A DNA stretch of 64,000 nt from Photobacterium aquae (lineage in GTDB: Bacteria; Pseudomonadota; Gammaproteobacteria; Enterobacterales; Vibrionaceae). Under the pieces are notes generated by a model. The model did no database searches, was not told where the DNA came from, and saw only the letters and a list, made by a program, of their open reading frames with translations. Of this stretch, positions 17,153-24,747 are shown in pieces. The DNA is taken from NCBI RefSeq assembly GCF_001029445.1, contig NZ_LDOT01000022.1, positions 62,001-126,000 of the forward strand, written 5' to 3'. A program made the position numbers and the translations under genes. Numbering within the stretch: the stretch's first letter is position 1; the number at the start of each line of letters is the position of its first letter.

Positions 17153-18661
17153 ATGACTGATCAATTACTAGATGAGAATAAGCTAATTGCTGAGCGTCGC
17201 GCGAAATTGGATATGATCCGCGAGAACTGCAAGGCAAACGGCCACCCGAATGATTTCCGTCGCGATAGCCTAGCGGCAGATCTTCAGGCGAAATTCGGCG
17301 AGCTAAGCAAAGAAGAGCTTGAAGAAGCCGGTCAGGTTGTTGCAATCGCCGGCCGTATCATGGCTAAACGTGGTCCATTCCTGGCGATTCAGGACGTGTC
17401 TGGCCGTATTCAGGCTTACGCGGATAAGAACGTTCAGAAAGAGCTGAAAGAGAAGTACTCAGGTCTGGATATCGGTGACATCATCGGTATTAAAGGTGCG
17501 CTGCATAAGTCTGGTAAAGGCGACCTGTACGTGAACATGGATCAGTACGAGCTACTGACCAAGGCACTACGTCCGCTTCCAGAGAAATTCCACGGTCTGA
17601 CTGACCAGGAAATGCGTTATCGCCAGCGTTATGTTGATTTGATTGTCAACGACGACTCTCGCAATGCGTTCAAAGTACGTTCAAAGCTGATTTCTGCTAT
17701 TCGCCGTTACATGGAATCAAAAGGTTTCATGGAAGTGGAAACGCCAATGATGCAGGTGATCCCGGGTGGTGCGTCTGCACGTCCGTTTATCACTCACCAC
17801 AACGCGTTGGATCAGGAAATGTTCTTGCGTATCGCGCCTGAGCTATACCTGAAGCGTCTGGTTGTTGGTGGCTTCGAGCGTGTATTCGAAATCAACCGTA
17901 ACTTCCGTAACGAAGGTCTGTCTCCACGTCACAACCCAGAATTCACCATGATTGAATTCTACATGGCGTACGCGGATTACAACGACCTGATGGATCTGAC
18001 TGAAGACATGCTGAGCGCAGTTGCCCTAGAGGTACTGGGCAGCACTTCTATGCCTTACGGTGAGCACACGGTTGAATTCGGTGGCAAGTATGCGCGTATG
18101 AGCATGCTAGACGCGATCAAGCACTACAACCCAGATCACGCAGACATCCAGGCACTGACTTACGAGTTGGTGGCAGATCGCGAGCACATGGCAAACATTG
18201 CACGCAGCCTGGACATCTACGTAGAGAAGTTCTGGACATGTGGCCAGCTTCTGGAAGAGATCTTCGGTGAAACTGCTGAGCCTCAGCTAATGCAGCCAAC
18301 GTTCATTACAGAATACCCAGCAGACATCTCTCCGCTGGCACGTCGTAACGATGATAACCCGTTCATCACCGATCGTTTTGAATTCTTCATCGGTGGCCGC
18401 GAAGTGGCAAACGGCTTCTCTGAGCTTAACGACGCGCAGGATCAGGACCAGCGCTTCAAGGCACAGGTGAACGCGAAAGATGCTGGCGATGATGAAGCGA
18501 TGTACTACGATGGCGACTACATCACCGCTCTTGAGCACGGCCTGCCGCCAACAGCTGGCCAGGGTATCGGTATCGACCGTCTGGCAATGCTGTTTACAAA
18601 CTCGCACACTATCCGTGATGTGATTTTGTTCCCGGCAATGCGCCCGCAGAACAACGCTTAA
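17153..18661 (+). CDS. lysS: Lysyl-tRNA synthetase, class II
   Basis: A 502-residue class IIb synthetase. The N-terminal OB fold that binds the anticodon covers about residues 60-150 ([19 protein letters not shown]). Motif 2 is visible as [21 protein letters not shown] near 260-280, and motif 3 as [12 protein letters not shown] near 480. It charges tRNA-Lys. The length matches E. coli LysS (505). It follows prfB closely and ends in a strong terminator. Codon choice is that of a highly expressed gene. Confidence 0.98.
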   Translation: MTDQLLDENKLIAERRAKLDMIRENCKANGHPNDFRRDSLAADLQAKFGELSKEELEEAGQVVAIAGRIMAKRGPFLAIQDVSGRIQAYADKNVQKELKEKYSGLDIGDIIGIKGALHKSGKGDLYVNMDQYELLTKALRPLPEKFHGLTDQEMRYRQRYVDLIVNDDSRNAFKVRSKLISAIRRYMESKGFMEVETPMMQVIPGGASARPFITHHNALDQEMFLRIAPELYLKRLVVGGFERVFEINRNFRNEGLSPRHNPEFTMIEFYMAYADYNDLMDLTEDMLSAVALEVLGSTSMPYGEHTVEFGGKYARMSMLDAIKHYNPDHADIQALTYELVADREHMANIARSLDIYVEKFWTCGQLLEEIFGETAEPQLMQPTFITEYPADISPLARRNDDNPFITDRFEFFIGGREVANGFSELNDAQDQDQRFKAQVNAKDAGDDEAMYYDGDYITALEHGLPPTAGQGIGIDRLAMLFTNSHTIRDVILFPAMRPQNNA

Positions 18662-18678
18662 TTGATGTTGTGATGGAA

Positions 18679-18706
18679 AAACCACTCTTCGGAGTGGTTT
18701 TTTTTT
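18679..18706 (+). terminator. Terminator of the prfB-lysS unit
   Basis: The stem ACCACTC/GAGTGGT around a TTCG tetraloop, extended by A-T pairs, is followed by nine T. Confidence 0.93.
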
Positions 18707-18844
18707 GCCTCAAATATCGTTGTCGCCAATCACTTTTACCTGAAAATAGAGTGAGGAAGTTCACAGAGATTGAAACGAAAAATAGTGCCAACGGGCGCTT
18801 TTTATGTTTTTTGGCCAAAATTTTTGGGAGGCAAGCCTGTAAGC

Positions 18845-18850
18845 TATAAT
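18845..18850 (+). promoter_or_regulatory. Possible -10 element for the vpsR-like gene
   Basis: A perfect TATAAT lies 308 bp before the regulator start. The -35 region is poor: TTTTGG at the 17-bp spacing, or TTGGGA at 15 bp. If used, it would give a leader of about 300 nt that contains the 68-codon ORF at 18892. Confidence 0.4.
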
Positions 18851-18891
18851 TTTAATAGTAAACGAGTTGCATTTATCGGTTGAGGCAAATT

Positions 18892-19098
18892 ATGATCCGG
18901 CAAGATGAATTTAGGCTTTGTCATATACCTAAGTTGTCACAGGCCGCAAGGCTTCGTGTGAGTTGTGTCAGCCTCTCCTTTGTGTCGTGTTATGACACGG
19001 AGCGATTATGTGTACCAGTGATGAAATCTGGAAAGATGCCAGGTAGAAGCGGTACACATTTTTGCGGCAACGAGCCTCTAGAGGCAACGTGGGTATAA
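18892..19098 (+). CDS. Possible 68-codon ORF in the leader of the vpsR-like gene
   Basis: The ORF starts MIRQDEFRLCHIPKLSQAAR with GAGG 6 bp upstream, 42 bp after a TATAAT hexamer. It holds five Cys and no recognised domain. It ends 59 bp before the regulator, and a perfect 12-bp palindrome (GCCTCTAGAGGC, 19074-19085) overlaps its end. It may be an upstream ORF, a small protein or chance. Only the ribosome binding site supports it. Confidence 0.25.
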   Translation: MIRQDEFRLCHIPKLSQAARLRVSCVSLSFVSCYDTERLCVPVMKSGKMPGRSGTHFCGNEPLEATWV

Positions 19099-19157
19099 AG
19101 GATTGATTTATTGCCTGGTTGGACGATAGGAAGCTGCCAGCAGGGAAGGGTTTGGGA

Positions 19158-20486
19158 ATGAATAAGCAGAAAATACCGGTATTGGGAACCTTGGTGGTGC
19201 TTGGGGGCAATGATACGCCTTGGCTTGCCGTTCTTGAGAAGGCTGGCTGGCTATGCCACCGTTGCTATGATTTGAGGGCAGCTGAAACCTTGCTGCTCGA
19301 TGTCGGTCCGTGTATTGGCGTTGTTGACCTGACCCGGGATAATTTTAGCTTGCAGGCTGTCGCGGGGATCACCCACCGTAACAAGCAGGTACGCTGGCTG
19401 GCTTTGGTCCGGGAAGATCAGCTCAAGCGGGAGGCCGTTTGCCAGTTTATCGTTAGCTTCTGTATTGATTACTTCACTTCACCTGTACCTGAAAACCAAC
19501 TTCTTAAAACCATTGGCCACCAACTGGGGATGCTGCAGCTTGAACGTCAGGTTTGGCCTCAGCTAGGCCAATTCGGTCAGCAGGGGTTACAAGGTGGCAG
19601 TCCTGCCATGAATCGTTTGCGCCATCAGGTAAAACGTATTGCGATGACGGACATGCCGGTGTTGATCCACGGTGAGATTGGTACCGGCAAGGAATTGGTT
19701 GCCAGGGCGGTTCATCAAGCATCGACCCGGGCCAAAGGAGCCTTTGTCGCAGTAGGTTGCGAGGCGCTGACGGAAGAGTGGCTCGTGGCTGATAGGGCTG
19801 ATAGTCCGGCCCGGAGCTGTATCGAGGCCGCTCAGGGGGGAGTGGTATACCTTGATGAGGTAACGGCATTAGCGCCGGAGCGTCAGCTGGAGTTGGTGAA
19901 ATGGCTCAAGGAAGAGAGGTTTATTCATGCCGACAGCAGTCAGCCAAAGTCGGATATTAGGGTGATTGCCGCGACCCGCTACAGTGCCGAAGAGTTGCTT
20001 GAGGGAGCGCTTATCCATGATGATCTGTATTTTCAGCTTAATATATTGAACCTTCAAGTACCGGCGCTGCGCGAGCGCGACGAGGATATTGTCCTGCTGG
20101 CGGAATACCTGCTGCTGAAACTTGCTCGCCAGTACAACAGCCCCGCCAAGCAGTTGTCGGCGGGGGCCAAGCGAATGCTCTCTGGCTACAGCTGGCCGGG
20201 TAATATTCGTGAGTTGATCAGCCAGCTTAAGCGGGCAATATTGCTGGTGGATGGCAAGGAACTCGATGCAGAACATTTTGACCTGCCCCGATTGGTCGAT
20301 GATCGCCAGAGCCTAAAGCAAATCAGGGAGGATTCAGAGCGAGGAGCACTGCTGGCCGTGCTCGAAAACAACAAGGGGCAGATTTCTGCGGCCGCCCGGG
20401 AGCTGGGAGTATCGCGCGCCACCATGTACCGCTTGCTCAATAAGCATGATCTGGTGCCGCCGCCGCGCAATTTCCGTCAGGGCTGA
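19158..20486 (+). CDS. vpsR: VpsR-like AAA+ transcription regulator without a GAFTGA loop
   Basis: A 442-residue protein in three parts: a receiver-like domain (1-125, with VVDLTRDNFSL near 55-64), an AAA+ domain (145-380) and a Fis-type helix-turn-helix (ISAAARELGVSRATMYRLL, 409-427). Walker A GEIGTGKE is at 172-179 and Walker B VVYLDEV at 229-235. The segment that normally carries the sigma-54-binding GAFTGA loop is replaced by about 20 unrelated residues (205-224). The usual arginine fingers are also absent (IHDDLYFQLN in place of the FR-DLYYRLN pattern). The position after lysS and the receiver sequence match V. cholerae VpsR, a biofilm activator described as acting with cyclic di-GMP at sigma-70 promoters. 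Start: ATG at 19158 after GGGAAGGG. Confidence 0.85.
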   Translation: MNKQKIPVLGTLVVLGGNDTPWLAVLEKAGWLCHRCYDLRAAETLLLDVGPCIGVVDLTRDNFSLQAVAGITHRNKQVRWLALVREDQLKREAVCQFIVSFCIDYFTSPVPENQLLKTIGHQLGMLQLERQVWPQLGQFGQQGLQGGSPAMNRLRHQVKRIAMTDMPVLIHGEIGTGKELVARAVHQASTRAKGAFVAVGCEALTEEWLVADRADSPARSCIEAAQGGVVYLDEVTALAPERQLELVKWLKEERFIHADSSQPKSDIRVIAATRYSAEELLEGALIHDDLYFQLNILNLQVPALRERDEDIVLLAEYLLLKLARQYNSPAKQLSAGAKRMLSGYSWPGNIRELISQLKRAILLVDGKELDAEHFDLPRLVDDRQSLKQIREDSERGALLAVLENNKGQISAAARELGVSRATMYRLLNKHDLVPPPRNFRQG

Positions 20487-20570
20487 CGTGGGGCGATACG
20501 AGCCAGAGTGCAGATAATAATCATGGGGCAATAGCCGCAGCGTGCGGTGCCAAAGCATAAAATCGCGTTA

Positions 20571-20585
20571 TTGCATATTATGCAA
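20571..20585. promoter_or_regulatory. Perfect 15-bp palindrome upstream of the small-peptide promoter
   Basis: TTGCATATTATGCAA reads as TTGCATA-T-TATGCAA, a perfect inverted repeat. It ends 8 bp before the -35 hexamer, so it is centred near -50 from the expected start site. That position fits an activator such as a LysR-type protein. The regulator is unknown. Confidence 0.55.
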
Positions 20586-20593
20586 CTAATGGC

Positions 20594-20621
20594 TTGAATT
20601 GTTGTCCTAGCCCGATAGAAT
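20594..20621 (+). promoter_or_regulatory. Sigma-70 promoter of the small-peptide/DUF1127 unit
   Basis: TTGAAT (20594-20599) and TAGAAT (20616-20621) are separated by 16 bp. Transcription would start near 20628, about 40 nt before the peptide ATG. Confidence 0.65.
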
Positions 20622-20668
20622 AGCCATATATTTCACATCAATATAACTTATTACCGGAGGAGCTTACT

Positions 20669-20734
20669 ATGCGAGAACTAACCATCCAGCGTACCAGTTC
20701 GTTCGGTGATGGGTGTCAAACCCCTAACCACTAA
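20669..20734 (+). CDS. 21-residue peptide with a microcin-leader-like start
   Basis: A 21-codon ORF with a near-perfect Shine-Dalgarno GGAGGAG 6 bp before the ATG and a sigma-70 promoter upstream. The first 15 residues (MRELTIQRTSSFGDG) line up without gaps with double-glycine leaders such as that of microcin V, which also has 15 residues, starts MR-LT and has S at position 11. Here the last pair is DG instead of GG. Six residues (CQTPNH) remain after it. It could be an exported signal, a decayed bacteriocin precursor or simply a translational leader for the next gene. No peptidase-transporter gene lies nearby. Confidence 0.55.
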   Translation: MRELTIQRTSSFGDGCQTPNH

Positions 20735-20755
20735 CAGCATCCGCTGTGTAAATGG

Positions 20756-20776
20756 GCCGCGGATCATTGTCGCGGC
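20756..20776 (+). other. Hairpin between the peptide and the DUF1127-like gene
   Basis: GCCGCG and CGCGGC pair across a 9-nt loop. No T run follows, so it is more likely an RNA processing or stability element than a terminator. Confidence 0.45.
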
Positions 20777-20864
20777 AAGTTAAGTCTTTACTTATGTAGT
20801 CAGCCTGAATCGGCAGCATTCGCGTCCCGTAAATTTAACCTTTTAATTTATGGAGAGCATAACT

Positions 20865-21110
20865 ATGCGCCAGTCAGTCTATTTACGTCTTGCGGTTTTT
20901 TTCGTTCAACTGGACCTTCAGCGTGAGGATGCCCAATGGCGGCATATCCATCGTCGTGTCCGCGTTCAACTGCCTCACCTGTCCGCCCACATTATGCGGG
21001 ACGTAGGGATCGATGCCGATGAGCGTATTGCCAATCATCTGCTGCAAACTCCGGCCGGCCGTCAGGTGCAGCACTTGAGACAGCGATCCCGGCTGCGATC
21101 GATAACGTAA
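20865..21110 (+). CDS. DUF1127-like small protein
   Basis: An 81-residue basic protein. The middle RVRVQLPHLSAHIMRDVGIDADE resembles the DUF1127 (YjiS-like) consensus, in which an arginine-rich helix leads to L-x-x-L-s-x-x-x-L-r-D-I-G. The N-terminus is hydrophobic (VYLRLAVFFVQLDL). Small DUF1127 proteins in other bacteria have been tied to RNA-related and metabolic regulation, but no function is assigned here. The ATG follows GGAGAG 6 bp upstream. It is probably co-transcribed with the 21-residue peptide, 130 bp earlier. A 10-bp hairpin at 21116-21141 follows it. Confidence 0.65.
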   Translation: MRQSVYLRLAVFFVQLDLQREDAQWRHIHRRVRVQLPHLSAHIMRDVGIDADERIANHLLQTPAGRQVQHLRQRSRLRSIT

Positions 21111-21115
21111 TGCCA

Positions 21116-21141
21116 GCCCTGCCAATTTCGGTTGGCAGGGC
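21116..21141 (+). other. Strong hairpin after the DUF1127-like gene
   Basis: The 10-bp stem GCCCTGCCAA/TTGGCAGGGC has a 6-nt loop. It has no T run, so it may protect the transcript's 3' end; a true terminator follows at 21279. Confidence 0.55.
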
Positions 21142-21278
21142 CAGACGCCGGGTAATTCCTTGTAACACTTACCAATGCTTTGCGACGATTCCACACTGGT
21201 CTGAGGTAGGGCATATTCGATAAAGTGGTAAGGTATCAACAAAGGGGATTGCCTGAGTTGGTTGAGCTAATGTTTTTG

Positions 21279-21305
21279 GCCCCCGTTCCCACGGGGGCTT
21301 TTTTT
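21279..21305 (+). terminator. Terminator ahead of the convergent tas gene
   Basis: The stem GCCCCCGT/ACGGGGGC with a TCCC loop is followed by seven T. It ends the rightward small-protein transcript, leaving about 170 nt of 3' region. Confidence 0.9.
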
Positions 21306-21337
21306 GTTTGGATCAACAAGGTGTTGTGGTTAGTCCA

Positions 21338-22372
21338 TTATGGACAAGGGTTGGAGAATTGCACACCGACGGCCTGTAGATCAGCCAGAACTTCCTCGTT
21401 CAGGTGCAGGTCGATACTGGCGATATTGGCATCAAGCTGCGACAGGTTGGTGGCACCGATGATATTGCTGGCGACGAACGGGCGTTGGTTGACAAAGGCC
21501 AGTGCCATTTGGGCCGGGTCAAGGCCGTGTTTGCGGGCAACCTCAATATAGGCTTCGGTGGCCGCAATGCCTTGCGGGGTGAAGTATCGCGAGAAGCGTT
21601 CGAACAAGGTGCAACGCGCTCCGTCTGGGCGGGCACCGCCAAGGTATTTTCCGCTTAGGGTGCCGAATGCCAGCGGAGAGTAGGCTAGCAGTTCGACGCC
21701 CTCGTAGTGGCTGATTTCCGACAGGCCAACTTCGAAGCTGCGGTTGAGCAGATTGTAGGGGTTCTGGATGGTGACCACACGCGGTAGGTTATGTTTTTCG
21801 GCAAGGCGTAGAAACGACATCACCCCCCATGGCGTCTCGTTGGATAGGCCTACGTAGCGGATCTTGCCAGCGCGGACAAGCTCGGCCAGGGCCTCGAGGC
21901 TATCGCTGATTGTCACGCCGCTGTTGTCGTCTTTATAGGGGTAATTGAGCTGGCCGAAGCAGTTGGTTTCCCGCTGCGGCCAATGGATTTGGTACAGGTC
22001 GATATAGTCCGTTTGCAGGCGTTCTAGGCTGGCATCGACGGCATCGTGGATATTGCGCCAGTCAAGAGCCATATTGTCCCTGATATAGGGAACATTGCGC
22101 GGGCCGGCGACTTTGGTGGCCAGAACGATCTTGTCCCGAAGGCCGGTTTTTTTCAGCCAGTTGCCAATGTAGCGCTCGGTGAGGCCTTGGCTGTCATATT
22201 TCGGGGGAACCGGGTACATTTCGGCGGTATCGATGAAGTTGATGCCGTGCTCAATGGCAAAATCAAGCTGGCTGTGGGCTTCCTTCTCGTTATTCTGCTC
22301 GCCAAACGTCATGGTACCGAGGCAGATTTTGCTAACCTCGAGGGTCGAATTGGGGATTTTGTGGTATTTCAT
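21338..22372 (-). CDS. tas: NADP(H)-dependent aldo-keto reductase Tas
   Basis: A 344-residue TIM-barrel aldo-keto reductase; E. coli Tas has 346. The catalytic Asp lies in NFIDTAEMYPVPP near residue 48, the Tyr at about 53 follows, and the lysine and histidine lie in KIVLATKVAG and YQIHWPQR. The insertion NCFGQLNYPYKDD is typical of Tas rather than of other family members. The physiological substrate is unknown; the E. coli gene was found by suppression of tyrosine auxotrophy. In E. coli, tas lies near mutH, as it does here. Confidence 0.92.
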   Translation of the reverse strand: MKYHKIPNSTLEVSKICLGTMTFGEQNNEKEAHSQLDFAIEHGINFIDTAEMYPVPPKYDSQGLTERYIGNWLKKTGLRDKIVLATKVAGPRNVPYIRDNMALDWRNIHDAVDASLERLQTDYIDLYQIHWPQRETNCFGQLNYPYKDDNSGVTISDSLEALAELVRAGKIRYVGLSNETPWGVMSFLRLAEKHNLPRVVTIQNPYNLLNRSFEVGLSEISHYEGVELLAYSPLAFGTLSGKYLGGARPDGARCTLFERFSRYFTPQGIAATEAYIEVARKHGLDPAQMALAFVNQRPFVASNIIGATNLSQLDANIASIDLHLNEEVLADLQAVGVQFSNPCP

Positions 22373-22562
22373 CAGCCCTCCTTGGAGCGTGTTGTTGTAT
22401 ACCTAAGCTACCTTATTCCTAAGCTACCTTATCCCCAAGTTACCTCAAGATGCGCGTTTCGGCGACAATGTATTTGCCTGAGCGGGAGGCTAGTTGCCCA
22501 ATAACGACTTATCGACAATAGTTATGAGATGGTGAGCCGGGCATCCAACAGCAGGAGGCATG

Positions 22563-22865
22563 ATGAAGCTGTCTCAACTCAAACACTGGACTCAGTCCAG
22601 CCGTGGCGAATTGCCGCACTGTATCCTCACGAGCTACGCAGGGTGCGGTGACTACCTTATGGAAGTGGAGTACAAGCACCATCTCGAGCCATTGAAAACC
22701 GAGCAGGGTGAGATGATGACTTTCCAGACGATCGAGCAAGCCGGCGAGCTGCTCAGGCCGCTCGGGATAACCTCGGTGACGCTGCGAATGACCGATCCTT
22801 ACGATGAATTCGGACCGGCCGGGTTGGAGTCCCGTTGTCAGCAGGATATGACCGTGCACCTGTAG
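22563..22865 (+). CDS. Conserved hypothetical protein, DUF6482-like
   Basis: A 100-residue soluble protein beginning MKLSQLKHWTQSSRGELPHC and containing GCGDYLMEVEYKHHLEPL and SVTLRMTDPYDEFGP. I associate this pattern with the DUF6482 family of marine gammaproteobacteria, from memory and without a search; no function is known. It has no signal peptide and no membrane segment. Two ATG codons follow one another; I use the second, at 22563, because GGAGG then lies 4 bp upstream. It is convergent with mutH with only 7 bp between stop codons and no terminator visible in that gap. Confidence 0.7.
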   Translation: MKLSQLKHWTQSSRGELPHCILTSYAGCGDYLMEVEYKHHLEPLKTEQGEMMTFQTIEQAGELLRPLGITSVTLRMTDPYDEFGPAGLESRCQQDMTVHL

Positions 22866-22872
22866 AGGGGCG

Positions 22873-23544
22873 TTAGAGAATAAAGTAACGCTCTAGCAAG
22901 GCGGCAGTGAAATGGGTCTTGAGGTAAAAGCCCCGAGGCAAGGTCTTGATGGGTTGGCCGTTGGCACCGTACGCTTCGGTCAGGGCTCGGCTGTTTGCCG
23001 CCTTCGGACGTAACTGCAGAACCTCGCCGTGACGGGCCGTAATTTGTTCGACCTGGCCGAGGACAATCATGTCCATCAACTCTTCCCAGTCCCGGCGGAG
23101 CTGCTGCTCTTCTTCTTCTGACGGGCTCCATAATAGCGGGGAGCCAACGTGGCGATCTGGCAGCGGGATATCCCGCTCACCCTCCACAGGAACCCACAGA
23201 ACTCTGGCGAGTTTGTGGCGGATGTGGCTTTTTTCCCAGCTCAGCCCATGCAACCCGATAAGGGGGGCCACACAGACAAAGGTCGTCTCGAGAGGTTTGC
23301 CGTTGTAGCCAATCGGGATGGTTTTCAGCTCAATCCCGAGGTTGTCAAAATCGGGTACCGGTTTGCTACCTGCTGAGGCGCCGAGGTGCCATTCCAGCAA
23401 TTGGCCAACCCATCCCTTGTCGCGGCGTAGATCCATCGGGACGGAAATGCCTGCCTGTACAGCCAGTTCGCCGAGAGTCTGCCCGGCCAGGTTACATGCC
23501 CGCTCGAGGAGTGCGTGTTCAGAGGTCGGGGGGGAGGGTTGCAT
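22873..23544 (-). CDS. mutH: DNA mismatch repair endonuclease MutH
   Basis: A 223-residue enzyme that nicks the unmethylated strand at hemimethylated GATC when activated by MutS-MutL. The catalytic signature D-x6-E-x-K is present as [13 protein letters not shown], with D65, E72 and K74. The C-terminal part carries the DNA-contact segments. Its presence implies Dam methylation in this organism. The ATG at 23544 gives a family-like N-terminus. It is divergent from rppH across an unusual 650-bp region that is itself rich in GATC sites. Confidence 0.96.
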   Translation of the reverse strand: MQPSPPTSEHALLERACNLAGQTLGELAVQAGISVPMDLRRDKGWVGQLLEWHLGASAGSKPVPDFDNLGIELKTIPIGYNGKPLETTFVCVAPLIGLHGLSWEKSHIRHKLARVLWVPVEGERDIPLPDRHVGSPLLWSPSEEEEQQLRRDWEELMDMIVLGQVEQITARHGEVLQLRPKAANSRALTEAYGANGQPIKTLPRGFYLKTHFTAALLERYFIL

Positions 23545-23680
23545 ATCGTGGTACCTATTGTTGTCGAGGTGATGATCCTAGCATAGGCGCAGGGGGAAAA
23601 CCGAGGACAAATGGGGCGTAGTGCAGTGATGGCAGGAGACGATCCTGCCCGAGGATCTTATCACGGCGTTGGAAATCAAC

Positions 23681-23689
23681 TTATCCACA
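23681..23689 (+). promoter_or_regulatory. DnaA box (perfect consensus)
   Basis: TTATCCACA matches the strict 9-mer consensus. It lies 137 bp upstream of the mutH start. Confidence 0.75.
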
Positions 23690-23799
23690 GTAAGACATGA
23701 TATTTTTTAATTCCTGCCATTAACTGTGGATTTAAACAGGGGTTGGTTGCAATTTTGAACGCTGTGCTGCGGTTTATTTATCCGGTGTTGATGATTTTA

Positions 23800-23808
23800 T
23801 GTGGATAA
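23800..23808 (-). promoter_or_regulatory. DnaA box (perfect consensus, reverse)
   Basis: TGTGGATAA is the complement of the strict 9-mer. It lies 119 bp from the first box and in the opposite orientation. Confidence 0.75.
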
Positions 23809-24197
23809 AACCTAATCTGGTCGATCTTTAACCGATCTGGATTTTGCATACAAACTGGTATCTGTTGGTATTTTGTTTCCGAAAGGATCTCTCGTTCAAG
23901 TTGTTGATTTGATGGTGTTTTGTTTTTGTTTTTGAATGCTTTTATTGTTGTTTTATATAATAATCACATTCCAAAGATCCTTGGATTTACCGCTTCTTCA
24001 CAATTCTATCCACAGAAATCGTGTATAAATGTGGTCTAGGTCTCATTGGGTTGTTTATAAAATAACCAGCAGATAAAAGTTATCCAAAAACTGAGGCTTT
24101 GGTAGGAAAATAGGGGGATAAATTCGATTGTTAGTTTACCCGTTGCGGCGACTGTGAAAAAATCACTATTAATAGAGATTTATATTGAGGTCGTCCA

Positions 24198-24719
24198 GTG
24201 ATTGATGGCGATGGATACCGCCCGAATGTGGGGATAGTGATCTGCAATAGCCATGGTCAAGTATTCTGGGCTCGGCGGTACGGACAGCATTCCTGGCAGT
24301 TTCCACAAGGTGGTATTGACGAAGGGGAAACCCCTGAGCAGGCCATGTACCGGGAACTGTATGAGGAAGTGGGATTAACGAAGAAAGACGTGCGGATTCT
24401 GGCATCAAGCCGGCACTGGCTTCGTTATAAGCTTCCTAAGCGTCTGGTGCGCTGGGATTCAAAGCCTGTTTGTATTGGTCAAAAGCAAAAATGGTTTTTG
24501 CTGAGTTTGGAATGCGATGAATCCAAGGTAAATATGCAGCGTGGTTCGATTCCGGAGTTCGATGGCTGGCGCTGGGTCAGTTATTGGTATCCGGTTCGAC
24601 AGGTTGTATCGTTCAAGCGGGATGTTTACCGCCGAGCATTGAAAGAATTCGCAGCGATGGCAATGCCCTTCAAGGAGCGCAAAGAACGTAGAAAGCAGCG
24701 CCGGGGCAAACGCAGTTAA
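24198..24719 (+). CDS. rppH: RNA pyrophosphohydrolase RppH
   Basis: A 173-residue Nudix hydrolase that removes pyrophosphate from 5'-triphosphate mRNA and so starts RNase E-dependent decay. The Nudix box covers residues 38-60 ([11 protein letters not shown] then RELYEEVGL), with all the metal-binding glutamates. The C-terminus is very basic ([14 protein letters not shown]), suited to RNA. The GTG start has GAGG about 7 bp upstream. The next gene, ptsP, starts 28 bp after the stop, and the rppH-ptsP pair is conserved in gammaproteobacteria, so they are likely one operon. Confidence 0.96.
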   Translation: MIDGDGYRPNVGIVICNSHGQVFWARRYGQHSWQFPQGGIDEGETPEQAMYRELYEEVGLTKKDVRILASSRHWLRYKLPKRLVRWDSKPVCIGQKQKWFLLSLECDESKVNMQRGSIPEFDGWRWVSYWYPVRQVVSFKRDVYRRALKEFAAMAMPFKERKERRKQRRGKRS

Positions 24720-24747
24720 CCCAGTTTGATGTGGAGTTAGGCAAAAG

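Larger units (their letters stand above)
23545..24197. other. AT-rich mutH-rppH intergenic region with DnaA boxes and GATC sites
   Basis: The 650-bp gap has two perfect DnaA boxes (TTATCCACA at 23681-23689, and its complement at 23800-23808) and near-matches at 23725-23733 and 24006-24014. Six GATC sites lie between 23641 and 23979, and a very T-rich stretch at 23890-24000. It resembles pieces of a replication origin, but the gene context is not that of the known vibrio origins. DnaA-binding for titration or for promoter control is more likely. No gene is visible. Confidence 0.6.

Noticed and set aside
23545..24197. A replication origin
   Set aside because: DnaA boxes and GATC sites are present, but there are too few strict boxes and the flanking genes are not those of either known vibrio origin. 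Listed as a DnaA-binding region instead.
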